Source: Iris pallida (Eukaryota; Streptophyta; Magnoliopsida; Asparagales; Iridaceae). From it: a stretch of 64,000 nt of DNA. The DNA is taken from contig JANAVB010002199.1 in the NCBI GenBank assembly GCA_029216955.1, positions 10,276,271 to 10,340,270 on the forward strand, given 5' to 3'. Positions 34,562-47,176 of the stretch are shown here, in pieces. Numbering within the stretch: position 1 is the first letter of the stretch; every line of letters begins with the position of its first letter. Position numbers and translations under genes: made by a program. The notes under the pieces are model-generated. The model did no database searches. It had not been told where the DNA came from and was given only the letters and a program-made list of their open reading frames with translations.

Positions 34562-36947
34562 TAAATCTGCCAGTCAATGCTACCGGAGAACCACTGGTGG
34601 GTTCAGCCCAATATGCCATAGATGTGCAGCTCGACAACTTGGTTCGACGTGTGTCAGATCAGCTTCCCGCCAATGAGCCTTTGGAGAGGGTAAACGTCAT
34701 CAATAACCAGCCTTTCTATTTTCTTTGTACTATGATGAACTCGGGAAGGCTCGAAGGAGAGTATCTGAAACCATCATTTCTCTTTGGGGATGCTCTATCC
34801 ATAAAGAATCCCCAAGTGCTAGACATCTCTGAGAACTGGGACTTTACTGTGGACGGGGTAGAGATCCATATTTTCGAAATGGAACGTCATTTTTCCCTCT
34901 CGTGGTTTAATATGGTACCGCTGAGCAGGCGGATGGTGGGCTCCCTAACTCCAACCCAATCAGGGATATTCGTGGGCAACATCCACTATAACAGAAATAT
35001 TGGGTCGACATGTGCGAGCAGGGACTCGGTTAGTCGAAGCGTGATGGGACTGATTCCGGGTACCTTCATAAACGTATCTGGTCCCAACTTCACTTTTACT
35101 CTGGCCGATACTTTTCTGAATCAGCTCGCTCGTAAGGGGTCTTATCCTATTGGCAGGTTGTCGCTGTTGAACTGGATAAACCCCATCCCTACGTGGGTCA
35201 ACCTGACCTCATAGATTCTGAGGAAATACGAGGAATTCCTTGAGGAGATTGACCTCTATTATGCCATCCGGGGCACCTGTTACGGGTTACCCATCAACAA
35301 CCCGTTGTTCATGGCCCTTTTGGAGATGTATAACCGGAGAACAGGAACTTTCTTCGCGCCCGGAATGGAGTTGGGACTTGTTCTCCATGAAATGTATGTT
35401 GTTTCTTAGCTGCCATGGGGGGTGAGGCCTTCGAAGTATATACCCCAACAAACGAGAAATTCGAGGATCTGGATCGACGATTCCCAGGTTTTGTTACCGT
35501 GTACCTGGAACTGCTATGCCACCACAGTATTTGCCACCAAACGGCTATCAAGAAGAACAATAGCTCAGAAGGGAACGCTCCCTATACTACGTCTTGGGTC
35601 GTGTATCTTTTCAAATTCAGTCCCTCTGGCCGGGTTTCTTCTCGAGGTCCTCAGACCCAGGAGGAGATAAACAATCTGATGTCGAATGCCAAGAGGTCGA
35701 GGTCCACCGGCGATAAGTTTGGGAGTCGCACCGATTCCTTCAGCTATTTTTTCCATGATACCCGGCAAATGTCTGAGAAGGCGCTCTTGGCCGGATTCTT
35801 GATGGTATGGCTACGAAACTGCGTTGTCTCGGGAGGGACATGTTCTATTGAAAGGATCAGCCGCCACTTCATCCTTCCGGCCGTGAAGCTGGTCTTCAGA
35901 GTCAGGCTGGCCCTTCTTTCGGCTATGGTGTGTAGCATACACCACGACCTCCATGCCTTTTCGTCCAAAGTCATTGCTCGTGAGACGACACTAGACTTTG
36001 AACGAATAGAATTATCCTACCATTATTTAATGGGTTGGCTATTAATGTATTATCAGTCGTTGATGAGGCCCAGAGCAGACGATGGCGTTACCGATGATGA
36101 TGCTTTCCTTTTTCGATACCATCGTCAGCCTTAGGAATTCTACACCATACCAGCCTGTCGGAGGGCGTTGGCAAGAGTAGATGGGCCCGACTTCTTTGTG
36201 TCTGTCCCTTAATTTACCGCTAGAGAAGTGAGGGGTGTACACGTTGATGGCATTGAACCTCCCCTGCTTTTATCTGAAAAGATGCTTCTCTGGCTGCGTA
36301 ATATTCGTCCGGCGCACCTGGTATATCGTTATCGCAATAATGTGTACCTGGAGCCCTACTTGCCTAGTAGGTTCTCCCGCTAGTTTGGGTACAGCCAGCT
36401 GTTCCTTGATCGTCCCAGTGCTTGCCTAGGCTACGAGGGCAGTGTCCTTGACGGTATCAGGGTGTGGCATTATTACAATGCAGTTCATACCCGAGCTAGC
36501 TTTTCGGTCCCCGATGCTAATACGCAAGGGGAGATTTTATACATGGCGGCCCTCTATCATGTTGCGGCAAGCAAACCTCCCGTGAATTTTGATATGAGCA
36601 CCAGATTCATTGTCAGGACTGGCTTGGCAGAGAAGCCCGAAGGGTCCAAGAAGAGGAAGAAAAAGGCGAATATGGTTCCTGTGCCGGACTCGGAGTCCAC
36701 GACGGTGGGCAAAGAGGATGATGGGCAGGATGTCGATGATTCGTCCCCTTCCTCAAACGAGGAGGCGGGGGATCAGCCACCTATCGTAGCGGACGACATG
36801 GTTGCGAGGTAGCCGCCTGCTGTGCCTGGTCCTTCGTGCAAGCGAAGCAGACATATGTCTACTGATGATAGCGTAACCTACTCTACGAAGCGAGCTGCGA
36901 TAAGATGCCGTAGGCTATTTATTGATGATGTTGGCGCTGTTTCTGAG

Positions 36948-37023
36948 GTGATTTGAATTTCCACTACCTTTTCCTTCTTTTCTTCTAAACTATGGCCTAA
37001 TCATCTTCTTTTACTCTTTGTAG
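36948..37023 (+). other. Intron in C antisense gene
   Basis: GAG|GTGATT to TTTGTAG|GCG, phase 0, at the same protein position as the 66-base intron of B. Confidence 0.65.
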
Positions 37024-38731
37024 GCGTCAGAGGAGTCGGTTTCTCGGGATCCGGCTGCTGAGGTTGATCCGGCCCTGACCACTTTGGTTGATGATATGTG
37101 CACCGCTATCATTTCCGTTGGGGTTCTTTCGGAGGCGGTCGAGGAGCCCCACCTTGCTGAGACCTCCACCCATGGGGACGGGGGTTCTACTACACCTGTC
37201 CCTGAGACAACTGAATTTCAACGAGATGATGCTGAACTAGTTGGCTCCCTTTCAGGAGTGGCTGGGGTAGAGAAACCAGTTGAATTCAACTTGGAAGTCG
37301 CGGACGAGAAGACTATGTCAACCGCGAGCGAGCTGCGGCCTTTCTGCCCCTCCCTGGTAAGATAAGCCGAATCTTAACTTGTGATGAAGCCTATCTGCTC
37401 TATCATTATATCCTTCGGGTTACGTCGATTGATGGTTGCTTTGGATGTACAGGTCCCGCCCCTTTATTGTCGGTGACGGACATTGTCGGGGTGGACTCTA
37501 CCGGAGGGGATCTGGTGGAAGCACGTATGCCTCCTTCTCTTTCCACCTATATTGAAGGGCCTCCAGCGGGTTCAAGTTCGGGGGATCATGTGGTGGCACA
37601 GCCGGGGCAAGGAACAACGCTTCTTGCGTCCTCCTCCTTGAATATAGTCTCGGGGGTTGACCTTTCCGCCTTGCCAAGTATCCAAACTCTCCGGGCGGCG
37701 GAAGAGGAGCTAGCCGCTATTCGTGCATCTTTTCGTACGAAATTTGTTTCCCTGGTGGCAGGGATGGTAAGTTCCGATGTTACTCCTTCGATATTCTCGG
37801 CCACACTCCCTCTGACACCATCCTCTACAGAAGTTTTGGATAAGTGTCCCAGGATGTCGTTGATAGCTTTCACCGCCATCTGAAGAGAGGGGTCGATGCA
37901 GCCGTGGAGAAGGGAACTCCCTTTGCTATGGCCGGTGTGTCGGTGGCCAAATCGACATCCTTAGAACACTCTCCGGTGGGGTGGGGTTAGCTGCGCTTCT
38001 GGAGCCTAAGCTGTTAGAGGCCGATCGTCTTGTGGCCCAGTTTCATGTGTTACAGTAAGCTGATCTGTCCGCAGCGATAGATCAAGAGCGCACTTTCCTC
38101 ATAACCGCGATGGAGAAGGTGAGGCTTGCTCGGGAGTCGATCAAGCCGACTATACTGAAGGATCGCCGTGATCTGTCTCAGTTACATGATCAATGGAGCC
38201 GTAGAAGTGAAGATTGCACGGCTCGGGAGGCGGCCGCCTCCCGCGGGGTAATTGACACCAGGGAGCAGATCCTCGAGCTCCAGAGAAAGCTGGCCTTCCT
38301 GGAGTCCGAGCTCGAAGCCGCCCGTACTGAGAAGTGGCTTGCTATCCAGGAGGCTGACAGACTTAGTCGAGCTTCTGCCAATCTGGAACTCGCCCTGAAG
38401 AAGATGGAGGATAACTAGCGGGCATATATGCACTTGGGTGATGCAGAGCAGTTATCCCAGGAGGCTGAACGCCGAGCTAGACAGTGGCTTGAGCGGAGGA
38501 CCTCCTTGGTGAGAGACCGCCTCTTGGAATTGTGTAATGCCGAACTATAGTCGACCTTTTTCTCCTTTTGTTTCTGTTCTCTTTTTCTTTTCTTTTTGAG
38601 AGGGACGTGGTCCCAAAACATGTAATACGTTTTGGCTTCCAAATAAAAGAGTATGTTTTATTTTACCCTTTATTTGTACTACTTATTGTGCTTGTGGTGT
38701 TATGGTGGCATCTGCCCCGAATGGGGGACTT

Positions 38732-39700
38732 GTTTGTGGACCTGTTACCGCTGGTATACCTTGGTTTTAGGTACGGATAACAAGTTTGATTGGGGATACC
38801 TAGAACAATTCCACGGCAAGGTGACCATAGACGTTCCGGATATCGGGAGAGAGAATGCCATGGAGCAGTTGGGCTCCCGGGGCATGATGAGGAATGATGG
38901 GCCTGTACTAAGAAACTTAGCAAAGGACATTTGTGGGCCTATTATCCTTGGCGTACCCTGGCTTAGGATATGGATGATAGTATGAAAAGGAAACCAACAT
39001 ACTTACTCAGAGGTAATACGGACATGGCAAGTATGAGGGTTTTAACGTGGAGTCTTCCTACTCAGAGGTAATGAGGACATGGCAGGAGTGGACTCAACGG
39101 AGAATATTTGTGGACCTATTATCCTTGGCGTACCCTGGCTTAGGATATGGATAATAGGATGAGAGGGAACCAACATGCTAACTCAGAGGTAATGAGGACA
39201 TGGCAAGTATGAGGGTTTCTTCGACGGAGCCTTCCTACTCAGAGGTAATGAGGACATGGCAGGAGTGGGCTCAATGAAGGATATTTGTGGACCCGTTATC
39301 CTTGGCATACTCCGGTTGTGGGTACGGATAATAAGTCGAAAGGGAATCAACACACTTACTCAGAGGTAATGAGGACATGGCAAGCATGAAGGTTTCTTCG
39401 ACGGAGCCGTCCCACTCAGAGATAATAAGGACATGGCAGGAGTGGGCTCAATGAAGGAGGGTACATAGAATGACTCAGAGGTAATGAGGACATGGAAGTT
39501 CTATGTAAAGGGGTGATTTATTTTTTTGGCAGAAGTAAAACAACTCAGAGGTAACATCGACATGGCCGTTTTGGAAATTTGTGGACCTGTTACCCTTTTT
39601 GTGTACTGGGAGTGCGGATAGTGGATCATGAGGGAGAATCTCTTTCAGGAAGAAAGTTCAGAGGTATGGTCATACATGACTTACTATCTGAAAGAGTGAC
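38732..39700 (-). repeat. Hairpin repeat block 1 of C, 177-base period
   Basis: The core TCAGAGGTAATGAGGACATG (plus strand) occurs near 39007, 39061, 39183, 39239, 39359, 39417, 39475 and 39544, with a relative at 39657. Marker ATTTGTGG at 38929, 39105 and 39283 gives a 176-178 base period. Flanking arms pair: CATACTT/AAGTATG (38998, 39029), TACATAGAA/TTCTATGTA (39462, 39499), AAAAC/GTTTT (39537, 39568) and CTCTTTCAG/CTGAAAGAG (39640, 39688). Confidence 0.87.
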
Positions 39701-39708
39701 CGAAATGT

Positions 39709-40290
39709 GAGTTCAGAGGCACCTGCAGGTACATAACTCGATAATCTGGGAGATTGTGAGTTCAGCGGTACTAGCGGGTACATGACTCAATAATCTGGAT
39801 TTTGTATATATGAGTTCAGTGGTATCAACGGGTACATGACTCAATAATCTGGAATTTTGGAATATGAGTTTAGCGGTACCAGCGGGTACGTGAATCAATA
39901 ATCTGGGATTGTGAATGTGAGTTCAGCGGTACCAGCGGATACGTAACTCAGCAATCTGGAATTTAGAATACGAGTTTAGCGATACCGGCGGGTACATAAC
40001 TCAATAGTTTAGAATTTTGGAATATGAGTTCAGCGGTACCAGCGGGTACGTAACTCAGTAATGTGGAAAATGTGATATGAGTTCAGCGGTATGGGCGGGT
40101 ACATGACTCGATGATCTGGAGTGTTGTGGATGTGAGTTCAGCGGAACCAGCGGGTACATAACTCGATAATCTGGGATTTTTGGAAGTGTGAGTTCAGCGG
40201 TACCGGCGGGTACATGACTCGATAATCTGGAATTTGGAAGTGTGAGTTCAGCGGCACCGGCGGGTACATGACTCAATGATCTGGAAAATG
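39709..40290 (-). repeat. Hairpin repeat block 2 of C, 54-base units
   Basis: Eleven units of about 54 bases. Each reads GAGTT, then a TCAGCGGTACCAGCGGGTAC-like core, then an AACTC or GACTC arm. The core keeps the TCAG, GGTA and CAT spacing of block 1, so it looks like an amplified derivative. It ends just before the pol stop at 40295. Confidence 0.9.
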
Positions 40291-40294
40291 TCGT

Positions 40295-41167
40295 TTAGAC
40301 ATAATATTTCTTCAGGAACATGCCGTTGACGGGCAACATGAGCAAGTCTCCATTTTGTTTTGTAAGGCGGTAAGCACCGTTGGAGAATACGACCTCAATG
40401 ATAAATGGACCTTTCCATTTTGGCTGGAATTTATCGACGATTTTATGAGTCATGACCATCGGCCTCCGGACTGCCAGAACGAGATCGCCCACTTGGAATG
40501 TTCTGATTTTAACCTTCTTGTTGAAGGCTCCGGAAATACGTGCTTGGTAAAGCTCGATTCGTTGCTGAGCCAAGAGACGCTTTTCATCTAAGGCCTCCAA
40601 CTCTTGTAGTCGGCGACGGTAGTTATCATCCGTCGTCAATTAATAAGTGAGAGCGAATCGAAGCGAGGGTATTTGGGTCTCCAATAGGAGAACTGTCTCA
40701 CTCCCGTACACCAAGGAGAATGGTGTGTTCCCTGAGGCTGTTCGGACTGTAGTACGGTACGCCCATAAGCATTCACCAAGCTTCTCGTTCCAGTCGCGTT
40801 TGTTGGACGATACAAACTTCTTGAGAAGTTTGATGATTGTTTTGTTGAATGCTTCTGCCAACCCATTCGCCGCTGGGTTGTATGGCGTCGAAGCAATGTT
40901 CTGAATTCGGTGTTTATCGCAGAAGCGATAGAAGGCGTGGCTTACGAACTGCGGACCATTATCGTGGATGATCCTTCGGGGAAGTCCAAAGCGATAGATG
41001 ACGTGATGCTTGAGGAAGCTGATTACGTTTAAAGTTTTGACTTCTGCAAGCGGAACAGCTTCCTCCCATTTAGAGAAGTAATCCGTGATTGCGAGTATGA
41101 AGCGATGTCCTCGGGAAGAAGGTGGAGTGATCGGACCGATGATATCCATTCCCCATGCTTCAAATGG
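40295..41167 (-). pseudogene. pol: Element C integrase
   Basis: Same minus-strand frame as RT. Stop codons at 41168-41170 and 40640-40642 interrupt it. The catalytic core shows Asp in an ITDYFSKW string, Asp in HDNGPQF, and Glu in NGLAEAFNKT, a DD35E set very like that of B. The C-terminal GPF-type module ends KKYYV at 40295. The zinc finger part lies just upstream, within the RT open frame. Confidence 0.88.
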
Positions 41168-44100
41168 CTAGGATGCTACCGTCGGATGTAGAAATTCGGA
41201 TGGTTGGTAGATGAAGTCCACGTGGACTTGGCAGGCTTTGCACTTTCTTGCATAGTCTATCGCATCTGCTACCATCGTAGGCCAGTAGTAGCCCATTCGA
41301 CGAAGACGGTCTTGCAATTTTGGGCCAGGCTGATGGGCCCTGCAAATACTGTCATGAGCTTCGCATACGGCTTCTTTGGCTTCTACGTTTGATAGACATC
41401 GAAGCAATAATCTATCGTAGGATCGACGATACAGCCTTTTCGTCTCTGTATCGTAGAAGAATCTGAGAGAACGTCTTCGGATAGAGGTGGCCTCTTTTGG
41501 GTTCTCAGGCAGGATGTCGTAGACTACGAAGTCAATGAATGGTTGTCTCCAGTCCGGGACTTCGTCAATCGTCTGAACGGAATAACTCGCCACGAATTGA
41601 ACATTGTTCTTGGGACAGACCAGTTCATGGCCTATCACATCCACTGATTGGAGAGCATAGCTCGGAACCGCTAGGGAAGCGGCAAGGCCAGCTAGGGCAT
41701 CGGTTTTGATATTTTGGAGTCTGGAAACATGTTCGAAGAAGAACCCCTCGAACGACGAGATGATGTTGATCGCTATTTGGTGATAGGGGATCATGTCTTC
41801 ATGGCGGACTTCGTATGAACCCCGGATCTGATTGACGATTAACTGTGAATCGCCGTATGCTTCAAGATATTCTACCCCCAGCTCTCTTGCAAGTTGGAGG
41901 CCAATGACTAAAGCGTTGTACTCGGCCACATTGTTAGAACAGGGTTCTGTGAGGGAGTAAGCGCGAATGATCACCAATCCGGAAGGAGAAACCAGCACCA
42001 CCCCGTCTCTGACGATGATGTTGCCCTTAGGTCCGGTCCTTGAGGCACCGACGAAGAACATTTGCCATATATCATCGTGAGAGGTTGCATGAGAGTCGGC
42101 GACCTCATCTGGAATTCCTTCATATATTCTGGACGACTCCGAGCCTGGGTGAGCTGCCAAAAAGTCTGCCAGGGCTTGACCCTTAACAACCTTTTGTGGG
42201 ACGAAGATCATATGGTAGGGGGACAGTAATATTGTCCATGTAGCGATGCGGGAGCTGAGTGCCCCTGGTTTAGTCATGAGGACCCTGAGAGGGTTGACTC
42301 GTGAGATCACATGTATGGTTTGTCCTGTGACATAGTGTCGCGTCTTTTGAATGGCGAACACCAGGGCGAGGCATTCTTTCTCCACAGCGGTATATCGGTG
42401 CCCTGGCCTGATCATCATTCGACTGAGGTAGTATATGGCTTGTTCATGGCCTGCATCGTTGTTTTGTATCAGCAGAGCGTCGAGGGAATGCTCCATTGCT
42501 CGTACATAGAGCAGGAATGATTTTCCAGCAACCGGGGCTACCAGGACTGGAGGGTTCGACAAATATTCTTTGATGTTGTCGAAGGCACGCTGACATTCTT
42601 CGTCCCATACGAATGAGACGCCCTTCTTCATGAGATGGGTGAATGGCTGACAACGCCCGGAGAGGTTGGAAAAGAACCTCCTAATGTAAGCTAGCCTCCC
42701 TTGAAGGCCTCTGAGTTCTCGGAGATTTCTCGGAGGACCCATCTCCATGATTGCCTTTGTCTTCTCAGGGTCTACGTGGATATCCTGGGCGGTGATGATA
42801 AAAATCAAGAACTTTCCGCTGGATACGTCCAATAAGAATTTTATGGGATTCATCTTCAGATTGTGTGCTCGTATCAGGTCGAATACCGTCCTCAGATCCT
42901 GGAGGTGGTCACCCTTACAATGACTCTTGATGGCGATGTCATCAACATAGCACTCCACAGTCTTACGCAAGTGATCCCTGAAGATGATACTCATAGCTCT
43001 TTGATATGTGGCGCCAGCATTCTTTAAACTGAAAGGCATGACTGTGTAGCAGTATGTGCCAATCGGTATTCGGAATGATGTATGCTTTTTGTCGCTAGGT
43101 GACATCTTGATTTGGTTGTACCCCGAGAAACCATCCATGAATGACATGCGTTCGAAGCCGCATGTGTTGTCGATCATGATGTCTGTGATAGGGAGGAGGA
43201 ATTCATCTTTGGGACATGCCTCGTTCAGATTGCGGAAGTCGATGCAGATTCGAATCTTTCCATTCTTCTTGAGAACCGGTACTATATTGGCGACCCAGTC
43301 TGGATGTTGCTCCTCGCGTATGAAGCCGCTGGTTATGATTTTGTTGACTTCGGCTTCGATTGCATCCATGATGCCCGGGCGGAAGCGTCGTTGTTGTTGC
43401 TTGACTAGTTTTGCATCTGGACGAATGTTGAGCTTGTGAAGAGCTATATCGGGATTTAACCCTGGCATGTCTTCATAGCTCCAGGCTAACACATCAATAT
43501 ATTCTTTGACAAGTTCCAGTAGCGACTCTCGCTCTTCGTCTGTCAGGCTTTTACTGACGAAGATTAGTTTTGGAGAAGATTCGTCGCCGAGGTCGACCTG
43601 TATAACTTTATCTTCAGTAGGAGGTTCTCTCTGTTCGAACCACTTTTCCCATTGTGCATCCAACTGTTGGGCCTACGGCTCTAACTTGAGGATTTCAGGC
43701 ATGTCTTCATCTTCTTCGTAAGCATCGGCGAATGCCATGTTGACTGACAGGACGTGTCTGAATACGTCTCCGATGCTGGTGTCTGAATCAGAAGTTGGTG
43801 ACCCGGTTGAATGTGAATGCCATTCGCATTCCTCATCTAAACTTTTAGGGGTCGTTGTGGGCGTAACATACCCTAATCTACATTGGGTTTTGATGTAGTA
43901 GTCCCGTAGTTTGCCAGCCGGGACTGGTAGCTTTAAAGGCAATCGTCACCCAGTGCCGTAGTTCAAACCTGGCGTAGTCTCCAGGTCATACCCCTGTTTT
44001 TGCATGAGGTACTTGGATTGGGGGCTATAAAAATACAGAGGCAGTCTCCCGGCATCTGATTCAAGGTCGAATTCTTCTATGGTGAAGGGCTGCGGGTCGT

Positions 44101-44197
44101 CCTTCCGGCCGAAGATGATTGGATGGTCCCCTCCCTCGATTATGCGGTAAGCGTCTTCCACTGGAGTAAGCTGGTTTGCGGTGTACACATTTTTCAC
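41168..44197 (-). pseudogene. pol: Element C reverse transcriptase, RNase H and second RNase H
   Basis: One frame with stops at 43946-43948 and 43673-43675. The open part 43663-41168 encodes RT with YVDD at 42938-42949, a first RNase H with a weak active site, and the second, archaeal-like RNase H (about 42080-41680). In that second domain the first acidic position reads Val (FVGAS; B has FDDA), so it is probably inactive; Glu and the later Asp residues remain. The zinc finger of integrase closes the segment. The frame differs from that of gag-protease, so a shift lies near 44194. Confidence 0.88.
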
Positions 44198-47176
44198 CTG
44201 TGTGTGTAGGTGAGTACATCATCTGTGGAGGGAACATCAGTGTGGGCAGCCACATACTTGGCTAGCTCTGGTTCTTCTTCGGCTACCCCCTGTATAAATG
44301 AAGACTGAGAAGACGACCTGGGCAGCTTGATCGTCAGGGGTTCTGCCGGTGGAGCAGAACGTGGAGTCGTTGGCAAGCTAGCGACCCCCAGTTTGGTACT
44401 CGATGCTGGACGGGGAGTTGTTGGCTCGCTAGAAGCCCCAGACCTTGCATCGTGGTGACGATTCTTCTTGGAAAGGCGTATCGTCATTGGCTTGTCGGAG
44501 GGGTTGAGCTTCTCCATTTGTGGTTGGCCGACTCTAGGCAGCCTGATTGTCAATGGCTCCGTTGTGGGTCTTGGCGCTTGGCCGGACCTTGACAGCCGGA
44601 TTATCATTTGCTCTTCTTGTGCTGAGAGGCTGATTGCGTCCTTACGCAGAGTGGCTGTAAGGGGTACGGACTTGCCAGGTTTGCGAGCTTGGAGGTGGAT
44701 CGTTAGGGGTTCTTCTGATCCTGTGGCTGTCTCGGTACGAGCTTGTACATCTTCTTCACCAAGGTGCCTCTTCGACTTTTCGTATAGGCAGGAGTCCGAG
44801 TAGTAGGATTCGACCCCTTTGAAGGGATCGATGTCGACAAATTCTGTCCTTACGAAGCCGTGTTTGTCGACATACTTGAAGCACTGGTGCAGAGTGGAAG
44901 GCACGATCATATAATCGTATATCCAAAGGTGCCCCAAGAGGATGTTGTAGGAAGTGTCTGCGTCTATGACGTAACAGGTGACTTTCGACTGGAGATCGCC
45001 AATTTGGCACTTCAGGCGAATCTTCCCAATTGGGTAGCTCCTGCCCGAATTGAAACCGCTGATGACAGTGTTTGTCGGCGTCAGGCGATGTATAGTAATA
45101 CGGAGATGATGTAACAGACCCTTCGGGATGATGCTTATGGAAGAACCAGGATCAATGAGCATCCGATCCACCTTTACATCGTCGATGTATCCGGTGTAAT
45201 ATAACGGACGATCGTGCAGGTTGGTTTTGATGAGCATATCCTGCGAAGTAAAGACAATGTTGGGCGTCGCTCCCGTGCAAGCGCTGTCTTGGAGATCTGC
45301 AAGCGGGCTCTCTCCCGTGAGGTTGACCTGAGCCAGATAGGCATCGGCATTCTGGAGTGCATCGTTCAAAGCCGCGCGAACATCCTTTGAGAGTCTCAGA
45401 AGCTCGTATAATGACAATTTGGCCGGTGTGTTGGCCAATTGTGCCAAGATGTCGAAGTTGTAGGGCCTCTCCAGCCCCTGCGGTGCCTCTTTTCGGAGGG
45501 ATTTGTCAAAGCGAGTCTCCTTCGGCCTAGGCTTGTCGGTCGTCGGAGGCTGAGAAGGTCCCGGAGCGTCAGTTGTAGCGGGCTGATGATCTTCAGCCGA
45601 GTTATCAGGCACAGGTTGGGATTGTGCCCCAGACCGAGTGATGACGGCTGTGACTTCTTCGATATCTGCCGAGATTGTGGGACATGATCTAACTTTTTCA
45701 CTCTTCTTCTTGCGAATGGAAGATGGTGTGGACTGAGTCACTTCAGATACCAAGTCTGGATGGACCCACATGACCTTTCCTCGTGATGTGGTGAGGGGCA
45801 TTAGACCAGCAGCCTGCTCTCGTGGAGGTGGAAGATTAGCAATCTCCATTATCGCCAGAGGGATGGAGACCACACCGTCTTGAGTTTCTGTTGGAGGGAA
45901 GCTGCCAAATTGTACTGACACCATATTTGCTGCCACGATTACCTCTTCGAAATCGATGGCCAGTGCGTTCGAATCGATAAGATTTTGGATGTACCGTTTT
46001 AATTGGTAGCAGTCGTGTGTAGCATGATGGACGTAGCGGTGGTAATGGCAGTACTTTGGGTTCTTCATTTTTGCCGGCCGAGGTTTCCATCTTGGTGGAG
46101 GAAGCTGAATTCTGTCTCCTTGTATGAGCATGTCCAAGATGGGCTTGACGTGGCCGTCTTCGAAGGAGTAGGTCATTTGTGGCCATTGCTTGTCTGCCGG
46201 TTTTGGCTCAGGTTTCAGTGCTGTGTCGGCCACCATTGCCTGCTTGCCCTTGTTGTCCCGATTGTTGGTGGAGCTACCCCCATTATTTTTGTTGGCGTTG
46301 GGACGCCTGCCCTTGTCTTCTCCATCTGAGATGTGCAATCCCAGTTGGCGAGCCTTCTTCAATCGTTCTTCGACGCTTGTGGCACTGATGATAAACGTCT
46401 TCCAGTCCTTGAATTGACTTTTGCCCATCCAGAGGCTGATTGTTGGAAGCAGTCTCTTTTGGCAAATTTCAATTAAGGAGGAATCCGGGTTACCAGACGG
46501 CAGCTTCATTGCGGTTTGGCGAAACCGCTCAATATAGTTCCTTGTCAGCTCTTTCTCCCCTTGGACGACGTCCATGAGGGTGGACATCGTGATGTCCTGT
46601 CCTACTTCGTAAAATCTCTCCAAGAATATGTGCTTGAAGCTGGCGAAGGAGTGGATGCAGTTGTCCGGCAGGTTGCGATACCAGTCGAAGGCGACTCCTT
46701 CCAATGCCCCGATGAATAATCATGTAAGGATGGCATCGTCATGGGGCAGATGGTCGGTGGTAACCTCGAAGTAAGTGATGTACCGACTTGCGGAGGTTTT
46801 GCCATCATAAGGATTGATATTGAACGACTTATATCTTGGTGGAAAGGGGACATCCCTCCATGCAGCAGGGTATGGTTGCCGTATTCTGAGGTCTTGAGAG
46901 GTTTCTCGAGCGTGAAACATGGCTCGGAGCTCCTGGACCTCTCTTCTTGCTTCACTAGCCTCATCTACAGCGGTGGGGGCCATCATTTCAGGAGGATTAT
47001 TGCCCCGGTTCGGTGCCACTGAATTCGAGTCCGCATCGACCGCGGGACCCGTGCTTGTTTGGCCAGGCATCCCTCCTTGGAGAGTTGGAAGGGCCGCTTT
47101 GATCTCGTCCACAGATTTGACCAAGGCATGCAGTATGGCCTCCAGAGTGTCGATGCGTTGGCGATCACTAGAACCA
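44194..47176 (-). pseudogene. gag-pro: Element C gag, nucleocapsid and protease
   Basis: The gag domain starts just after insertion D and runs 47176-46200, with a stop near 46717 after ILT. The finger string CHYHRYVHHATHDC is at about 46045-46005. The protease DPGSS motif is near 45150 and YNILLGHLW near 44940. From about 44720 to 44300 the chain repeats PLTIRL-like units, matching the PLKIRL units of B. Gag upstream of 47176 continues across D at 56074. Confidence 0.87.

Larger units (their letters stand above)
33915..38550 (+). pseudogene. Element C antisense gene: plant-mobile-domain-like protein with coiled coil
   Basis: Homologue of the B antisense gene. Exon 1 is 33915-34026 (MAPK start). 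Intron 1 runs to 34561. The second exon carries an N-terminal domain with the LKPSFLFGD motif, a TAG at 35212, a frame change near 35410 and the mobile-domain-like part around 35790-36130. Stops follow at 36132, about 36210, 36381 and 36810. Introns are proposed at 36948-37023, 37357-37452 and 37767-37852. The last part (about 37853-38550) is coiled coil, with a frame change near 37975 and stops. End is TAG 38548-38550. Full-length product is not expected. The role of the intact form is unknown. Confidence 0.75.

Noticed and set aside
39709..40290. CRISPR-like array of 54-base units
   Set aside because: Spacers between cores are themselves similar; eukaryotic retroelement context.
40355..40591. 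Plus-strand frames across C pol and other shadows such as 43056-43439 and 44468-45114
   Set aside because: They oppose well-supported pol and gag domains on the minus strand.
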